Of a stretch of DNA of 64,000 bases, positions 31,619-43,117 are shown in pieces (the first letter of the stretch is position 1; every line of letters begins with the position of its first letter). The position numbers were made by a program, and so were the translations under genes. Below the pieces are notes generated by a model. That model was not told the origin of the DNA. It did no database searches and worked only from the letters and a program-made list of their open reading frames with translations. Source of the stretch: Clusia tigrina (taxonomy: Eukaryota > Arthropoda > Insecta > Diptera > Clusiidae); assembly GCA_920105625.2 (NCBI GenBank), contig OV050030.1:104377698-104441697 (forward strand), given 5' to 3'.

Positions 31619-32150
31619 TGTTAAACTAAATTTAACAGCTGAATTTCAACAACAGTTCTTGTACCGAGTTGATTATTAAGTTGACAACAGGTACATAAAC
31701 CTTGGTGTCGGAGGAGGAGAATCAATCAATGTTAAGTTAAAATGAGAAGACTCACAGTTAACTCTTTCTGATTGACTGACTTTTGGATCTGCCAATCGTG
31801 GGTATTTATTCATTTTTCTATATACATATATTACATATAATTTGGCTATACATATTAGGTATTATTGAATTGACAGCATAACCATGAAATGTGCATTATT
31901 GACAAATTTGCAAGCTGGCCTTGGATTGAGTTTTTCAGCGTATTGCACTTGATATCATGTTTCATCCAGTGCAATGCCTTCGCTGATGTAGTATATATTT
32001 GAGTTTTTGTCAACAATGCAAATCGTTAAGCTGGCAAGGTTTGCTTAACACAAGCCTAATTGTATGCAAAAGAAGATGTTATGCATTAAAAGTTTGAATG
32101 TTACATACTTCCCAATGAGGTTTGCACATCAACTGTTAATGCAATTAACA
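31619..32150 (-). repeat. BEL/Pao LTR between units E and D (532 bp)
   Basis: TGTTAA/TTAACA ends. A purine-rich tract (as CTCCCGCGC on +) lies next to it at 32154-32162 on the E side. Confidence 0.9.
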
Positions 32151-32174
32151 TTTCTCCCGCGCGTTGAGCACAGT

Positions 32175-33697
32175 TCAACCTATATAAGATTCTCTATTGG
32201 TTGGTGGCGAGGGCGAGGCTGAGGCACCGTATCTGTTGACGTGATGATTTCTGGTACATTGACGCCACGTTGACTTCGTATTTTCCATATGAGCCCAGTA
32301 ATTAAAAGTATCACGGACAGGAACAGTGCGGTATAACTGACCGCATGGTGGTTGAATTTTGTGCAGTGTCATCAGTTTTTCCTTGGCCAGAGCATTGTGT
32401 AATTCTGTGAGATTCTTCAGTTGTGTTGTGTAAGTCATCGCGTTGATTTTCTGCAATAGTGGGGTTATTTGTTCACTATTAGATAATTCTGTAATTTTTC
32501 CTAGGCTTGTGCGTGATGCTGTTAACGAACTGGACACGGATTCTTGCCCTTGTATTGAGATTGCATTGTGTTTCAGCACGCATTCTGGCTGAAGTGTCAG
32601 TAGTCCTGAGCCTTTCAGTGTCAACAGGATGATTTCTTTGCCGCAGACTGCAGTGGCTCGTAAAGTTGACGGAATTGCATAAATCCATTGATTTGTTTTC
32701 TTCAATGTTAGCCACGTAATGTTATTGGCCACAGGTTTTAGTTTACAATTTGGTTGAGTGTTGTTGTTAAACAAATTGATTTCGCAGGAACACATCTCAG
32801 CCTCATAGCTGTACCGGATTGGCACATTGGAACATACGTATTCATTTTGATTGATTCGCTCACATGATGCAAAGTCGTTGGAGCTAATTCGGAGGTATTG
32901 ATCGCGAGCAGCATTTGTGGCAAGAAAGGTGGTGCATATATCAATTGCCACCATAGTGTTGTTGATCCAATTTGGTACCGAAATGAGCAGAAAGACTTCA
33001 AATCGGCCATGTTCCACCAACGGTAATGTAATCTTAAACACAACATGGTCCTGAGTGAATCCTCCCTTTACCTTCATTATCCTATATAGTTGTATTAAGT
33101 CCTCTTGATTTGCAGGTAGTTCTAATGATAATGGCAGGTGGAGTTTAACTTTGTCAACTTCGGTGTGCAATTGCGCGGCAGTTAAAAGGAGCGGATTGAA
33201 TTTACCATGGTGAGTGTCTGTGAGAACATCTAGTATAGCTGACTGTGTACGTTGTAAATCGGTTGCGATTAGAGTTAGTTGAATTGACAGAGCATTGAAT
33301 AGTTCCAACAATTTCGATTGTTGCAGCTCTTCGTCTTCTTTCTGCAATTGATTCCACATTTGATTCACTTGTTGGTCAAACTCATCAAATTTTGTCTTAA
33401 CCACTATCTGATTGTCTTTGACATCTTTTTGGAATACTCTGAATCTAACACGCCAAATAGTGTATGTGCAAGGTTTCCAACGAGATTTACTGCCCCTCTC
33501 CTGTTGCGACTGCTTCTTAACAGATTATTATCTACACGCAATTCTCCTTCAAGTCGATCGAAGCTGTCGGTTAGATGACTACAAGTGTAGTTTTGTTTAA
33601 TCTTTCGGCAAAGTTATCGTAGGGTGCTGGTTCCGTTGACAAGCGTTGATGCTTCTGACCAATATGGTTTCAGATCGTAGTATACGAGCAAGTTCCA
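32175..33697 (-). pseudogene. env: F-like envelope gene of the BEL element, unit E, broken
   Basis: Shares the TAA codons and frame changes of all units and has its own 4-bp insertion (ATTA) near 32302, which shifts the C-terminal frame. Unlike C and D it keeps the ~44 bp before the LTR. ICTTFL and SSNDFASC agree with A1/B, AKEKLMT with C/D, so E is intermediate. Confidence 0.75.
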
Positions 33698-36600
33698 TTA
33701 CGTAGATGAAATAGCAACTGATCCTATATTTTCGAAGTGGATGCCAAGTTTTGAACCAAAACGATTAACTTGCACTGGAGATCCCAATATTATTGGTAAC
33801 ATCATTATTGGTAGTAGCAATGCCAAACCATTAGTGATTGCTGGTATTATTCTTCTCCTTTTTGGCACTGGTTGCTCTTCTGGATCTACTTCGATGTCGT
33901 CATGATCTGCCGAGAATAATGGTGCCAGTCTTTGAATTGCTCTTTTAAATATGCCCCTTTGTGTTTTTACGTCGCACACTCTTACTAAGCCATCGTCACC
34001 CTTGTATACCTTAACAATTCGCCCTAGAGGCCATTGGAGCACTGGTAAGTTATCTTCTTTGACGATTACCATAGTATTTGGCTCTATGGTGCTGGTTGGA
34101 CCCTTCCATTTGTGTCGTTGCTGAAGTTGGTGAAGGTACTCGTGTGACCAACGTTTCCAGAACTCGTATTTAAGGTGTGTCACCAATTTCCATCTAGTTT
34201 GTATACTTACCTTGGAATCTGACATGTTCCTATCTATCTGTGAAGTTAACGGTTCGCCTATCAAGAAGTGTCCCGGAGTTAGCGCTGTTAGGTCAGCTGG
34301 ATCTGTTGACATTGGGGTAAGCGGTCGAAAATTCAAAATTCCCTCGATCTCCACGACGATGGTTTCGAGTTCTTCGTAGGTCAGCGATGCCGTCGATACA
34401 CTTCGTAGTAGCAAATGCTTGGCGGATTTAACCGCTGCTTCCTATAAGCCTCCAAAATGTGGAGCTCTAGGAGGAATAAATTTGAAGTTTATTCCACGGT
34501 CGCTGCATGATCTCGTGATATTTTCTCGTGAGGTGTTTGAGAAGATGACATCGTTTAGCTCCTTCAGATTGTTACTTGCGCCGACGAAATTGGTTGCGTT
34601 GTCACAATAGATAGTGTCACACCGTCCGCGGCGACACGAGAAGCGTTTCAGCGCTCCGATAAATGCTTCGGTCGTCAATTCGGTTACAACCTCTAGGTGA
34701 ACTGCCTTTGTTGCGAAACAGGAAAATACTGCGGTGTAAGCCTTGTGTGGCTTTTTTCCTCGAATTTTATAGTGCACCCAAAATGGTCCGCAATAATCCA
34801 ATCCACTATGGACAAACGGTCGAGCTGGAGTGACTCTGGTTGCTGGCAAATTTCCCATCACTTGAGTGAATAACTTAGGCTTGGATCTGGTGCAGCGCAC
34901 GCAATTTTGCACAACGTTTCGGGCCATTATTTTTCCTTTTATTATCCAAAATCGTTCCCTTGACGCTGATAGCAAACCTTGTGGACCACAATGCAAATTA
35001 TTCTCATGCATCATGACGAGAATCATTTTGGAGATATGGTCGTTGTATGGCAGCAACATGGGATGTTTTGCGTCATAGCTCAAGTTAGATGCTTCTTGCC
35101 GTCCTCCAACCCTTAGGATACCTTGGTCATCAATAAACGGTGACAAATTACTCATATCGCTAGTGTTATTGACAGTTGGGTGACGCTCTAAGTTTTTAAT
35201 GTCATCGTAAAAGGCTCTTCCTTGGGTACCCTTGACAATCAATGTCAATGATGTCTCCATTTCTTCGGCTGTTGGTGCTATTGTATGGTGGGACACCTTG
35301 TTTCTTAATACTTTCACATAACGAATGACATATGCTACAATTCTTTGCAGGCGTCGAAATGAGTTCCTGTGATTGATTTCTTCTCAGAAAGTTGTTGTCT
35401 CTTTCGAATTGAGTGTTAGAGCTGCACTCGTCTGCCGCCTGAGTTCCAAGGCACATTGTTCTCGCGGAGGTTGAAGTGGCCAAATTGTCATAGATCCGTG
35501 CAGGAACTTAGGTCCATATAGCCAAAACAGGTTGTCTACCAATTTAGCTGCTGTCACGCCTCTTGATACCAGATCTGCGGGATTGTCTTGGGACGGCACG
35601 TGACGCCATTGTTGTGGATTAGTTGCTTGCTGAACAGCCGAAATTCGGTTTGCCACGAATGTGTGGTAGTGTGCTGATTCTGCATTTATCCATCCCAGCA
35701 CCGCTGTGGAATCAGACCAAAAATGCGTTGTAACGCCTTTGAAGAATGGGCTTTCATGGAGCTTCTGCATCAATTCCACGGCGACCTTAGTAGCGCACAA
35801 TTCCAGTCTTGGTAATGTTACTTGCTTTGTTGGAGCTACTCGTGATTTCGCGCATAGGAAGCGAACGATTATCTGGTTTTGGGAATCTTGTGTTCGCATG
35901 TATGCTACCGCTCCATAGGCACGTTCCGATGCGTCAGCGAAAATGTGTACTTGGGGGTCCTTGGGTACTGTGCGACCGAAGACGTGGCGTGGCACGCTGA
36001 TGGTTTCTAACTTCTGCAAGTCCTTTTTGAAGGTTAGCCATGTTTTGTGAAGTGGTGCTGGAAGTTCTGTATCCCAGTCTATTACAAGTTTCCATAGTTG
36101 TTGAAGGAATACTTTTGCTGTGGTCGTAACTGGCGCGACGAAGCCAAGGGGATCAAAAATACGTGAAATATCTGCTAAGGCTGAACGCTTTGTTATCCTA
36201 CCGGATTCTACTACACCAACCTTGACCTTAAAGTCATCATTAGAATGGCTCCAAATCAATCCCATTGTTTTGATGTTGTCGTCCAGTGTGTCACCGAATT
36301 CCATATTTACTTCACGGTCCGTGACTGGAATTTCTCCTAGTAACCTTGGGTGATTCGCGCACCATTTCCGTAAATTGAAACCCGCGGAACTAAGCATGAG
36401 TCGAAGTTGCCGCTGTATTTCACATGCAGAGGAGAGATGATCAGATCCGCTCAACACATCATCGACATAAAAATTGGATTTTACGACTTCTGCTCTTAGT
36501 TGGTATTTGTTGGCTTGATCGTCAGCCAGAGCCTGAAGTGTGCGGATAGCCAAATGCGGTGCAGATGTTGTACCGTAGGTGACTGTCGTGAGCTGATAAC

Positions 36601-36997
36601 ACTGCATGGGATGTGAGGGATCCTCTCTCCACCAGATAAGTTGGAACTTTTGATCGTCTTTATCTACTCGCACTTGTCGATACATCTTTTCAATGTCGGC
36701 TGTAAAGACAAATTCAGGGAGCCGGAAACGCAAAAGAATAGTGAACACATCTTCCTGGATAGTTGGTCCTGTTGCCAGAAAATTGTTTAAAGAGACATTT
36801 GTTGATCTTTTGGCTGAACCATCGAATAAGACTCTTAGCTTTGTCGTTGAGCTGTCTGGCTTCAAAACGGCATGATGTGGAAGAAAGTAGTGGGAACTCT
36901 TGATGCTGGTTATATCAATCTCTTCCATATGACCAAGCTTCTCGTATTCTCGCATGAAGGCTACATATTGGGCCCTGATTTCAGGAATCTTTATCAT
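33698..36997 (-). pseudogene. pol: BEL pol, unit E, two nonsense codons
   Basis: One frame spans the full 1100 codons but contains two Trp-to-stop changes. TGA at 35384-35386 lies between RNase H and integrase (KETTTF*), and TAG at 34442-34444 lies inside the integrase motif GGLW, just before the catalytic Glu. RT (YVDD), RNase H and integrase motifs are otherwise intact, and the 8-bp deletion of C/D is absent. Both changes are G-to-A on the coding strand. Confidence 0.9.
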
Positions 36998-37000
36998 TTT

Positions 37001-38986
37001 TCATTCAATTGTCATGAACCGTTGCAGAGCTAACTCCCGCGATTCTCCCAGTTGGTTTGGAGTGGTTTGGAACGGCAATTTCACTATGAAGCGCCCATTG
37101 ATATCACGTTAATAATTTTGCAGAAAATGTTCTTCACAGCGACGCTCGGCGGTTGTAAACTTACAGCTCGGTGAATCACATCCTTCAAGTTGCCAGAATT
37201 TTTCAAGAGTGTCGTTGAGGGAACCATTCTCCTGACCAGTGTAGACTGCACATGTTGCTGTTTTTGTTGAGCTTTGGCCAATTTTTCCACTTATCACCCA
37301 ACCAAGCGTTGTGTTTTGCATGACTGGAAGCTCAGAGGAAAGTTTGATTTGGCCCATTTCTATGAAGTCGTAATACAGCTCTGCGCCCAAGAGAACATCG
37401 ATTTTTCCTGGTTGATGAAAGTCCGGATCAGCCAATTGGACACCCTTAGGAATCGGCCATTTTTTAACGTTTAGCTGCTGAGCTGGTTGAGTTGGAACAA
37501 TGCTTGGCAGCACAAATGCCTCGAAGTCGGCTGCAAAGTTGCTTGTTCGAGATTCCAGTTTCATGTTAGCGCGGTGCGTAGCTCTTCTTTGGGCATTCCC
37601 AATACCTTCAATGCACAACGAAGCCTCGATTGGATATATGCCTAGTCTTTTAATGACACGCTCGGAGACGATGTTGATTTGTGATCCTGAGTCGAGAATG
37701 GCTCTAAATTCACCCGATCGTCCATTCGCAGCTGTTTTTCTGATTTTAGCTGTTCCCAACAAGACATAACAGCTTCGATGTGTAGGCATGATGTCGGTGG
37801 CTGCTGATGCCACTGCGGTATTGGACAGAGTTGTAGTTGATTTTAAATTGATTGCTGTAGATCGGCTTCCTCTTGTGGTCTGCTCCCGTGCTTCTAGATG
37901 CAACAGCGTGTTGTGTTTTCTATTGCATTTGGTGCAGTTGCCTGACAAGCAAGATTTGGCGTTGTGCCCACCTTTCAGACAGTTTACACAGTAGTTTGCT
38001 GTTTGGACTGTGTTTAACCGCTGACTTGGTGTCATTTTGAGAAAATCTTGACATTGAAATAGCGCATGATGTTGGTTGCATGTGATGCATGCTGGACCTG
38101 TTGGCACTGAGACACTTAACGCCTGGTAGGCCCTTGGTCGCCCTTGTTCTGCCGCATCCTTGTTGAGTCTTCCTCCTAAAGCTTCCAATGACTGGAATCT
38201 AAGTTCAAGGAATTTCAGGAATTCGTTTACAGATGGTATCTCCTTCGGCTGTTTTAAGGATTGCTCCCATAATGCGTGAGTGGTTTTGTGCAGGTTTTGG
38301 GTTAACATGTACAGCAGAATGGAGTCCCAGCTGTCGGTGCTCACTCCTAGACCTTGTAGAGTCATGATGCACTCCTTGGTAGTGTCGTGGAGGAACTTAA
38401 TCGCTGATGTCTGATCGTTGTTGATTGTCGGTTGGGAGAGCAGTCTGCTTAACGTTGCGTTTATCAGCAGCCGAGGGTTTTCATATCGATCCTTGACCAC
38501 CGCCCATTCAGCCTCGTAATCATTTCCCGATCCTGTGAAGTGCCGAATTAGTCCTTCCGCCTGACCGGATAAACTGGACTTCAAGAACCACATCTTTTGG
38601 TAAGCTGGAATTGATTGTTTGTCGACCAACTCCATAAATAGATCGTGGAACTGCCTGCACTTGTGGTAGCTGCCATCAAATTTTGGTAGTTCAACCTTGG
38701 GAAGTTTTAGACCTGATGTCGTCATATTGGCTGTTTGCCTGTTGACTGCTGTTGGAGAGGCTTGCATAATTGATGCCGCTGATTCTCGAGCCATATCTTG
38801 AAGCTGCAAAATCTGTGCAGTGATTGCTTGCTCAATCTGGGCAAAACCCTCGTAGTCGTATGAGCTGGGCTCATCAGATAACCAGATCCTTTGGTGCAGG
38901 TCCTGGGCAGATTTCCAATGCGTTTCTACTGTCTTCGCCTGCATTGCATAATAGTGCGACGTTTGTTGTGTCACACTATTAAGCAC
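37001..38986 (-). pseudogene. gag-pro: BEL gag-protease, main segment, unit E, early stop
   Basis: A Gln codon has become TAA at 37109-37111, 36 codons before the shared TGA and well after the protease (625 codons remain). Zinc knuckles and DSGSQ are intact. FTGSGND for FTASGND and KQSIPAYQ for KQPIPAYQ are local differences. Confidence 0.88.
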
Positions 38987-39049
38987 TTGGCTAAGTAGTT
39001 TGCTAGCTGTGTCTGTTGACTTCTTTTGTTTGTCAATTAGTGAGCATAG

Positions 39050-39472
39050 CTAACTTGACGGACCTCTGGGGGCAGGTATCACGGTGCTTGATTCGCTTTG
39101 TCTGGTGGCTGGCTGCGGCGACTGTACTCTTTTGAGTACCTCCGGTGCAGCCTTTGAGGTTGATGCTGCCTGGAGAAGTTTGATGGCCTGTACTGGTCTG
39201 TCCATCTCATCGCGTGCTTCTCGGTATTTCGTGCGAATGGCAGCGTGTAAATCCTTCACGAAATACGGGTGGCCGACTTCCTTGCCATGTTGGTCGCGGA
39301 TGGTATTGTCGAGTTTGTCAAACTGTTCCCACAATTCATCCAGCTCCATGGCTTTTGTTGTTATGACATATATTGTTCTGCACTCATGTGGCGCCTTCTT
39401 GTAATTGGCTATAGCTTTTTGTAGAGCCAGTGCAAGTTCATCTTGCCTCAATGATAGTTCATCCATTCCCAT
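39050..39472 (-). CDS. gag: BEL gag, N-terminal segment, unit E
   Basis: 140 codons with the shared TAG, and substitutions TTKAMELDE, LHAAIRT and IKLLQAA against B. Upstream only ~183 bp of leader survives before the LINE begins. Confidence 0.75.
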   Translation of the reverse strand: MGMDELSLRQDELALALQKAIANYKKAPHECRTIYVITTKAMELDELWEQFDKLDNTIRDQHGKEVGHPYFVKDLHAAIRTKYREARDEMDRPVQAIKLLQAASTSKAAPEVLKRVQSPQPATRQSESSTVIPAPRGPSS

Positions 39473-39655
39473 GATGATGACGTATCGTGTTTTTTAATGC
39501 TATGTGCAGGATTCGTTGTTGTCGTCTGCTGGTTACCGGCTAATGCTGACTTGATTGTTGTCGTCTGCTGGTTACAGGAAACTTGAAAGCTTGATGATGT
39601 AGATAATGTCTGAAGTCTTCTGCAGGTTACTAGCTTAGGACTTGATTGTTGAATG
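39473..39655 (-). other. Truncated BEL leader of unit E
   Basis: The leader matches the other units up to GACTTGATTGTTGAATGT and then stops at the LINE junction. Primer binding site and 5' LTR are missing. Confidence 0.85.
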
Positions 39656-40624
39656 TCAGGTTTAGGAGTTATTTCAAAAACCACAGCTGCAACAAGAACA
39701 CACGAGAGTCAGGCAAGTACTGCACCACCTTCTGCTAAACGGAATAGAACAAAATCTAGTTCTTATGAGTACGTAAAAGGCAAGTCACCAGCAGCAAAAA
39801 AAATGAGGGCTGTGGAGGCGGTGGTTATCCCGAAACCAGCAGAAGTAGTAGCCGACAAGGAAGCATTGCCAAAGATGGTAAGGAAGCAAAGCAGGCAGAA
39901 GCTTAAGGTAATTAAACCACGGGCATATGCAATTATTATTGCCACAAAAGGAAAAAATACGTCGTATGCAAACATTCTTCGGACGGTGAAAACTAGTACG
40001 GAACTAGAGGAGCCTGGAAAAGAGGTACGCACGATACGACGGACGCAGAAAGGAGAGTTACTCCTAGAGCTGAACCGTATGAAGGAAATAATCACAGTCT
40101 CACTCCAAACAGCCATCGAGGGAGTCCTGAAAGATGCAGCGAGAGTGCAAGTGAGAACCCACATGATCACAGTACAGTGCAAAGGTCTGGTCAATGAGAT
40201 CAGCACTAAAGAGGAGCTGCTGGATGCATTAGAAAAACAGGCGAAAATTCGTAGGCCAGATGAATCCGCAATAAGGAGTGTGAGGAACACATACGGTGGA
40301 GCACAGACTGCTTATATAACGTTAGCAGCCAAGGACGCTAATAAGGTAATGAAATTGAAGCACCTACGAGTCGGATGGGTTAGCTGCCGAGTGTCGGAGT
40401 CCATATCTCCAACTAGATGCTTCAGGTGCTGGGGATTTGGTCATGTTGCAGTATCTTGCAAGCAGACGAATCGAACGGGAATGTGCAGAAGGTGTGGCGA
40501 AAGTGGCCACATTGCAGCCTCATGCAAAAATCCAGCAATGTGTGTACTTTGTAAAGGAGCACACGCTGCAGGTAGTGCAAGGTGCCCACAGTACCAAGAG
40601 GCAGTAAAAAAGAAACGAGCATGA
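39653..40624 (+). CDS. LINE ORF1 (gag-like, three zinc knuckles), 5'-truncated, + copy
   Basis: The frame is open over 323 codons. The first codon, ATG at 39653, comes from antisense BEL leader; LINE sequence starts one codon later, inside ORF1 (compare the - copy, about 60 codons longer). The N-terminal half is basic (SAKRNRTKS, KGKSPAAKK). The C-terminal half has the RNA-binding fold and CCHC knuckles typical of R1/Jockey ORF1: CFRCWGFGHVAVSC, CRRCGESGHIAASC and CVLCKGAHAAGSARC. The stop TGA overlaps the ORF2 start as ATGA at 40621-40624, an arrangement known from R1-clade LINEs. Confidence 0.85.
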   Translation: MSGLGVISKTTAATRTHESQASTAPPSAKRNRTKSSSYEYVKGKSPAAKKMRAVEAVVIPKPAEVVADKEALPKMVRKQSRQKLKVIKPRAYAIIIATKGKNTSYANILRTVKTSTELEEPGKEVRTIRRTQKGELLLELNRMKEIITVSLQTAIEGVLKDAARVQVRTHMITVQCKGLVNEISTKEELLDALEKQAKIRRPDESAIRSVRNTYGGAQTAYITLAAKDANKVMKLKHLRVGWVSCRVSESISPTRCFRCWGFGHVAVSCKQTNRTGMCRRCGESGHIAASCKNPAMCVLCKGAHAAGSARCPQYQEAVKKKRA

Positions 40625-42849
40625 GAATAATTCAGCTCAACCTCGATCATTGTGCGGCCGCTCAAGACCTCTTGCGGAAAATCATGCAGGAGCACAGCGT
40701 AGATATTGCGCTACTATCAGAGCCATACGAAAGCATCGACGAATATTCCTGGACGTCTGATGTCTCAAACAAGTCGGCGATATGTACAATGGGCAATTCA
40801 ACTACGCACAGTAAAATGACGGGAGCAGAACGTGGTTTCACCTGGGTCAAAGCGAGAGGCATCTATCTTTTTAGTTACTACGTTCCACCCAGTATGAACG
40901 CGGAGGCAAACACCCACTCCTGATTGCTGGTGACTTTAACGCGTGGTCTACTATTTGGGGGAGCACGCGCAGCAACAGACGTGGTACAGCACTGCTGGAG
41001 AGCATGGCTCTGCTTGATCTCGATCTACTCAATGTGCCTGGCCAATGCACCTTCGAAAATGGAAGAAACAGCTCCATCGTGGACCTAACAGAATGACATA
41101 GCTCGCACAGCAAGGTGGTCTGTAAGCTCCATCTACACGCATAGCGACCATAATCCCATCATCATGGACATATGGCAACATACACAATAGAACGCATATC
41201 GGGTGCAGAAAGTTCAGCAAAGAGGCTGGAAAAAATAGTCATATGACGCCGAAATCTTTAACATGGCTTGCCAATGTGGCACCGCTCAAGAAAGCCATTT
41301 AGAGATGAAAGCAGAAAGCATAATGGCGAGCATCACAGCCTGCCTCGGTAAAGCCTGCGACACAACCATGCCCAGGTTATCAGGAAGACCTGACAGAAAG
41401 CCAGTCTACTGGTGGAATGAGGAGATCGTGATCGCTAGAAGAAATTGCCATCATGCACGAAGAAAACTTAAGAGATCTCGCGCTGCGCCAGCGACAGACG
41501 CGCTATTGGCAGACTACAAGATATGTAAAGCAGTACTCAAAAAAGCCATACAAGATAGCAAACACCGATGCTTTAGGGAGCTTCGCGACAGCGTAGACAT
41601 TGATCCCTGGGGAAATGGTTATAAAAGAGTTATGAGGAACTCAAAGTCCCAAGAGCATCACAGCTCACAAGCCCGACACTCATGCGCGAGGTGGTATCCA
41701 CTCTATTCCCTCGCCAAGAAGAAGCCACACTTTACGAGGGACAGCAATTGCACATGGATGATATCCCTGAAGTTACCACACAGGAAGTGCTTCTCATCAC
41801 GCAATGCATCGCAGATAACAAAGCACCGGGTTTGGACCTCTTTCCAAACATCGCAATGAAAGCAGCGATTAAGGCTACGCCGGAGTTTTTCGCTAAACTC
41901 TACGACGCATGTCTCAAGGAAGGCGTTTTCCCAAAATCCTGGAAACAACAGAGGCTGGTGCTGCTACTTAAACCGGGGAAGCAGCCGGATCAACCATCGT
42001 CGTACCGTCCTGTATGTATGCTGGATACTCTGGGCAAAGTATTGGAGCGAGTACAGGAGCATCTGGAGAAACCAACAGGGCTGTCCCCAAACCAGTATGG
42101 CTTTAGGAAAGCGCGATCAACGCTGGACGCTTTTCAAACCGTCATGAGTATTGCTCGTCAAGCCACTAGCGGCAGACAATGGAGATTTGGTACAAAGAAG
42201 TACTGTGCGGTGGTGACGTTGGATATAAAAAACGCATTCAACTCCGCAAGCTGGCCCCAGATTATGAGCGCACTCAAAAGTTTCGTCGTGCCGGTATATC
42301 TGCACCGAATTATAGCGTGCTAATTCTACAGCAGAGTCCTGTTTTATGACAAGGACGATGGCATGAAAACGTACAGAGTAACTGGCGGCGTCCCCCAGGG
42401 TTCGGTGCTGGGCCCAAAACTCTGGAACGCAATGTATGACGGCATCCTTAAACTTGGCCTCCCGGCAGAAACAACTCTCGTTCGATACGCAGATGACATC
42501 GCGATGGTTTCAGTGGCAAAGCACCGTGACACACTGCAGGCGTTATGTAACGACGCTATCACGAGAGTAAGAAGATGGCTGGGAAACGCAAAGCTCGAGC
42601 TGGCAGCACAAAAAATGGAGGTGGTGCTGCTGAGCACAAGACTCGTGCGCGAAGAAATAACAATAACGGTAGGTGATCAAATCATCACTTCTCAACCGTA
42701 TCTAAAATATGTGGGAGTGGTAATTGATACCCGGATGACCTTCAGGCAACACTTACAAATAGTCAGCGATAAGGCCGCACGAATAAATGGTGCGTTAACG
42801 AGACTAATGCCTAACGTTGCTGGCCCCCCGGGCAAGCAGACGGTACCTC
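39656..42849 (+). mobile_element. R1/Jockey-type LINE, + copy, main part
   Basis: Non-LTR retrotransposon truncated in ORF1 on the left (joined to BEL unit E through a short CAGG-type overlap) and broken on the right at about 42849, where transposon sequence begins. It matches the - copy at 51750-54625 at constant offset (positions sum to 94280) from 39656 to about 42530 without length changes. The real LINE 3' end appears at 50914-51382. Confidence 0.88.
40621..42849 (+). pseudogene. LINE ORF2 (endonuclease - reverse transcriptase), + copy, broken
   Basis: Starts at ATG 40621. The endonuclease begins with MRIIQLNLDHCAAAQ but is disrupted near 40905 by a frame change that removes residues before the GDFNAW motif (about 40930), with a further stop near 41095; the - copy has the same damage. 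The RT region is readable in pieces (41263-41859, 41682-42323, 42363-42849). Motifs include SSYRPVCMLDTLGK, NQYGFRKARST, VTLDIKNAFNSASW, GVPQGSVLGP and YADDIAMV (catalytic YADD near 42490). TAA at about 42322 is specific to this copy, where the - copy has TAC. The sequence ends abruptly after the RT thumb start. Confidence 0.85.
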
Positions 42850-43117
42850 TTATCAACTGTGACAAGTTCGGTGATCCTGTATGCAGCACCAATCTGGTCT
42901 TTTTGACAGTTGTCTCTTGATTTATGCTCAGTCAAGAAGCTATTGCTGCTGTGGAGCAGAGTATCGAAGAAGACCAGAATGAGTCCATTCCCCATCGCGC
43001 GCAACAATTGAAGCTGTGCCCATCCATTTTATGGAAGACTTTGCGAAAGGATCTTGGTTTGCGGACTTACAAAATCCAGCTCGTACAAGAATTAAAGCCG
43101 AACGACCATCAAGCGCG
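42850..43117 (+). pseudogene. Mariner/Tc1-superfamily transposase, left fragment
   Basis: Encodes part of the DNA-binding region: AAVEQSIEEDQNESI...RAQQLKLCPSILWKTLRKDLGLRTYKIQLVQELKPNDHQ, a second helix-turn-helix followed by the linker. A TGA near 42920 interrupts it. The first helix-turn-helix and the left terminal repeat are missing; the break with the LINE is at about 42849. The rest of the gene continues at 50161 beyond the errantivirus. Confidence 0.8.
43114..43117. repeat. Left CGCG target-site duplication of the errantivirus
   Basis: CGCG directly precedes the LTR and recurs right after the other LTR at 50157-50160. A 4-bp CGCG target is known for the errantivirus ZAM. Confidence 0.85.

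Larger units (their letters stand above)
1..39655. mobile_element. Tandem, partly inverted array of one BEL/Pao LTR retrotransposon
   Basis: Six units of the same element lie end to end. Two partial units are on + (1-7755) and four on - (7756-39655). Neighbouring internal regions share a single LTR instead of each having two. Equivalent points repeat every 8.12-8.20 kb: gag starts at 15055, 23178, 31297 and 39472, and env starts at 8951, 17082, 25204 and 33404. The family is BEL/Pao by its DSGSQ protease, YVDD reverse transcriptase, widely spaced integrase D-D-E and F-like env. Such arrays are known to arise by unequal recombination between LTRs or from one-LTR circles; which happened here is inference. 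Misassembly of a repeat is also possible. Confidence 0.9.

Noticed and set aside
7767..39472. Many 60-106-codon frames on the + strand opposite BEL genes
   Set aside because: They are antisense or alternate-frame shadows of gag, pol and env. They recur in each unit only because the units repeat.
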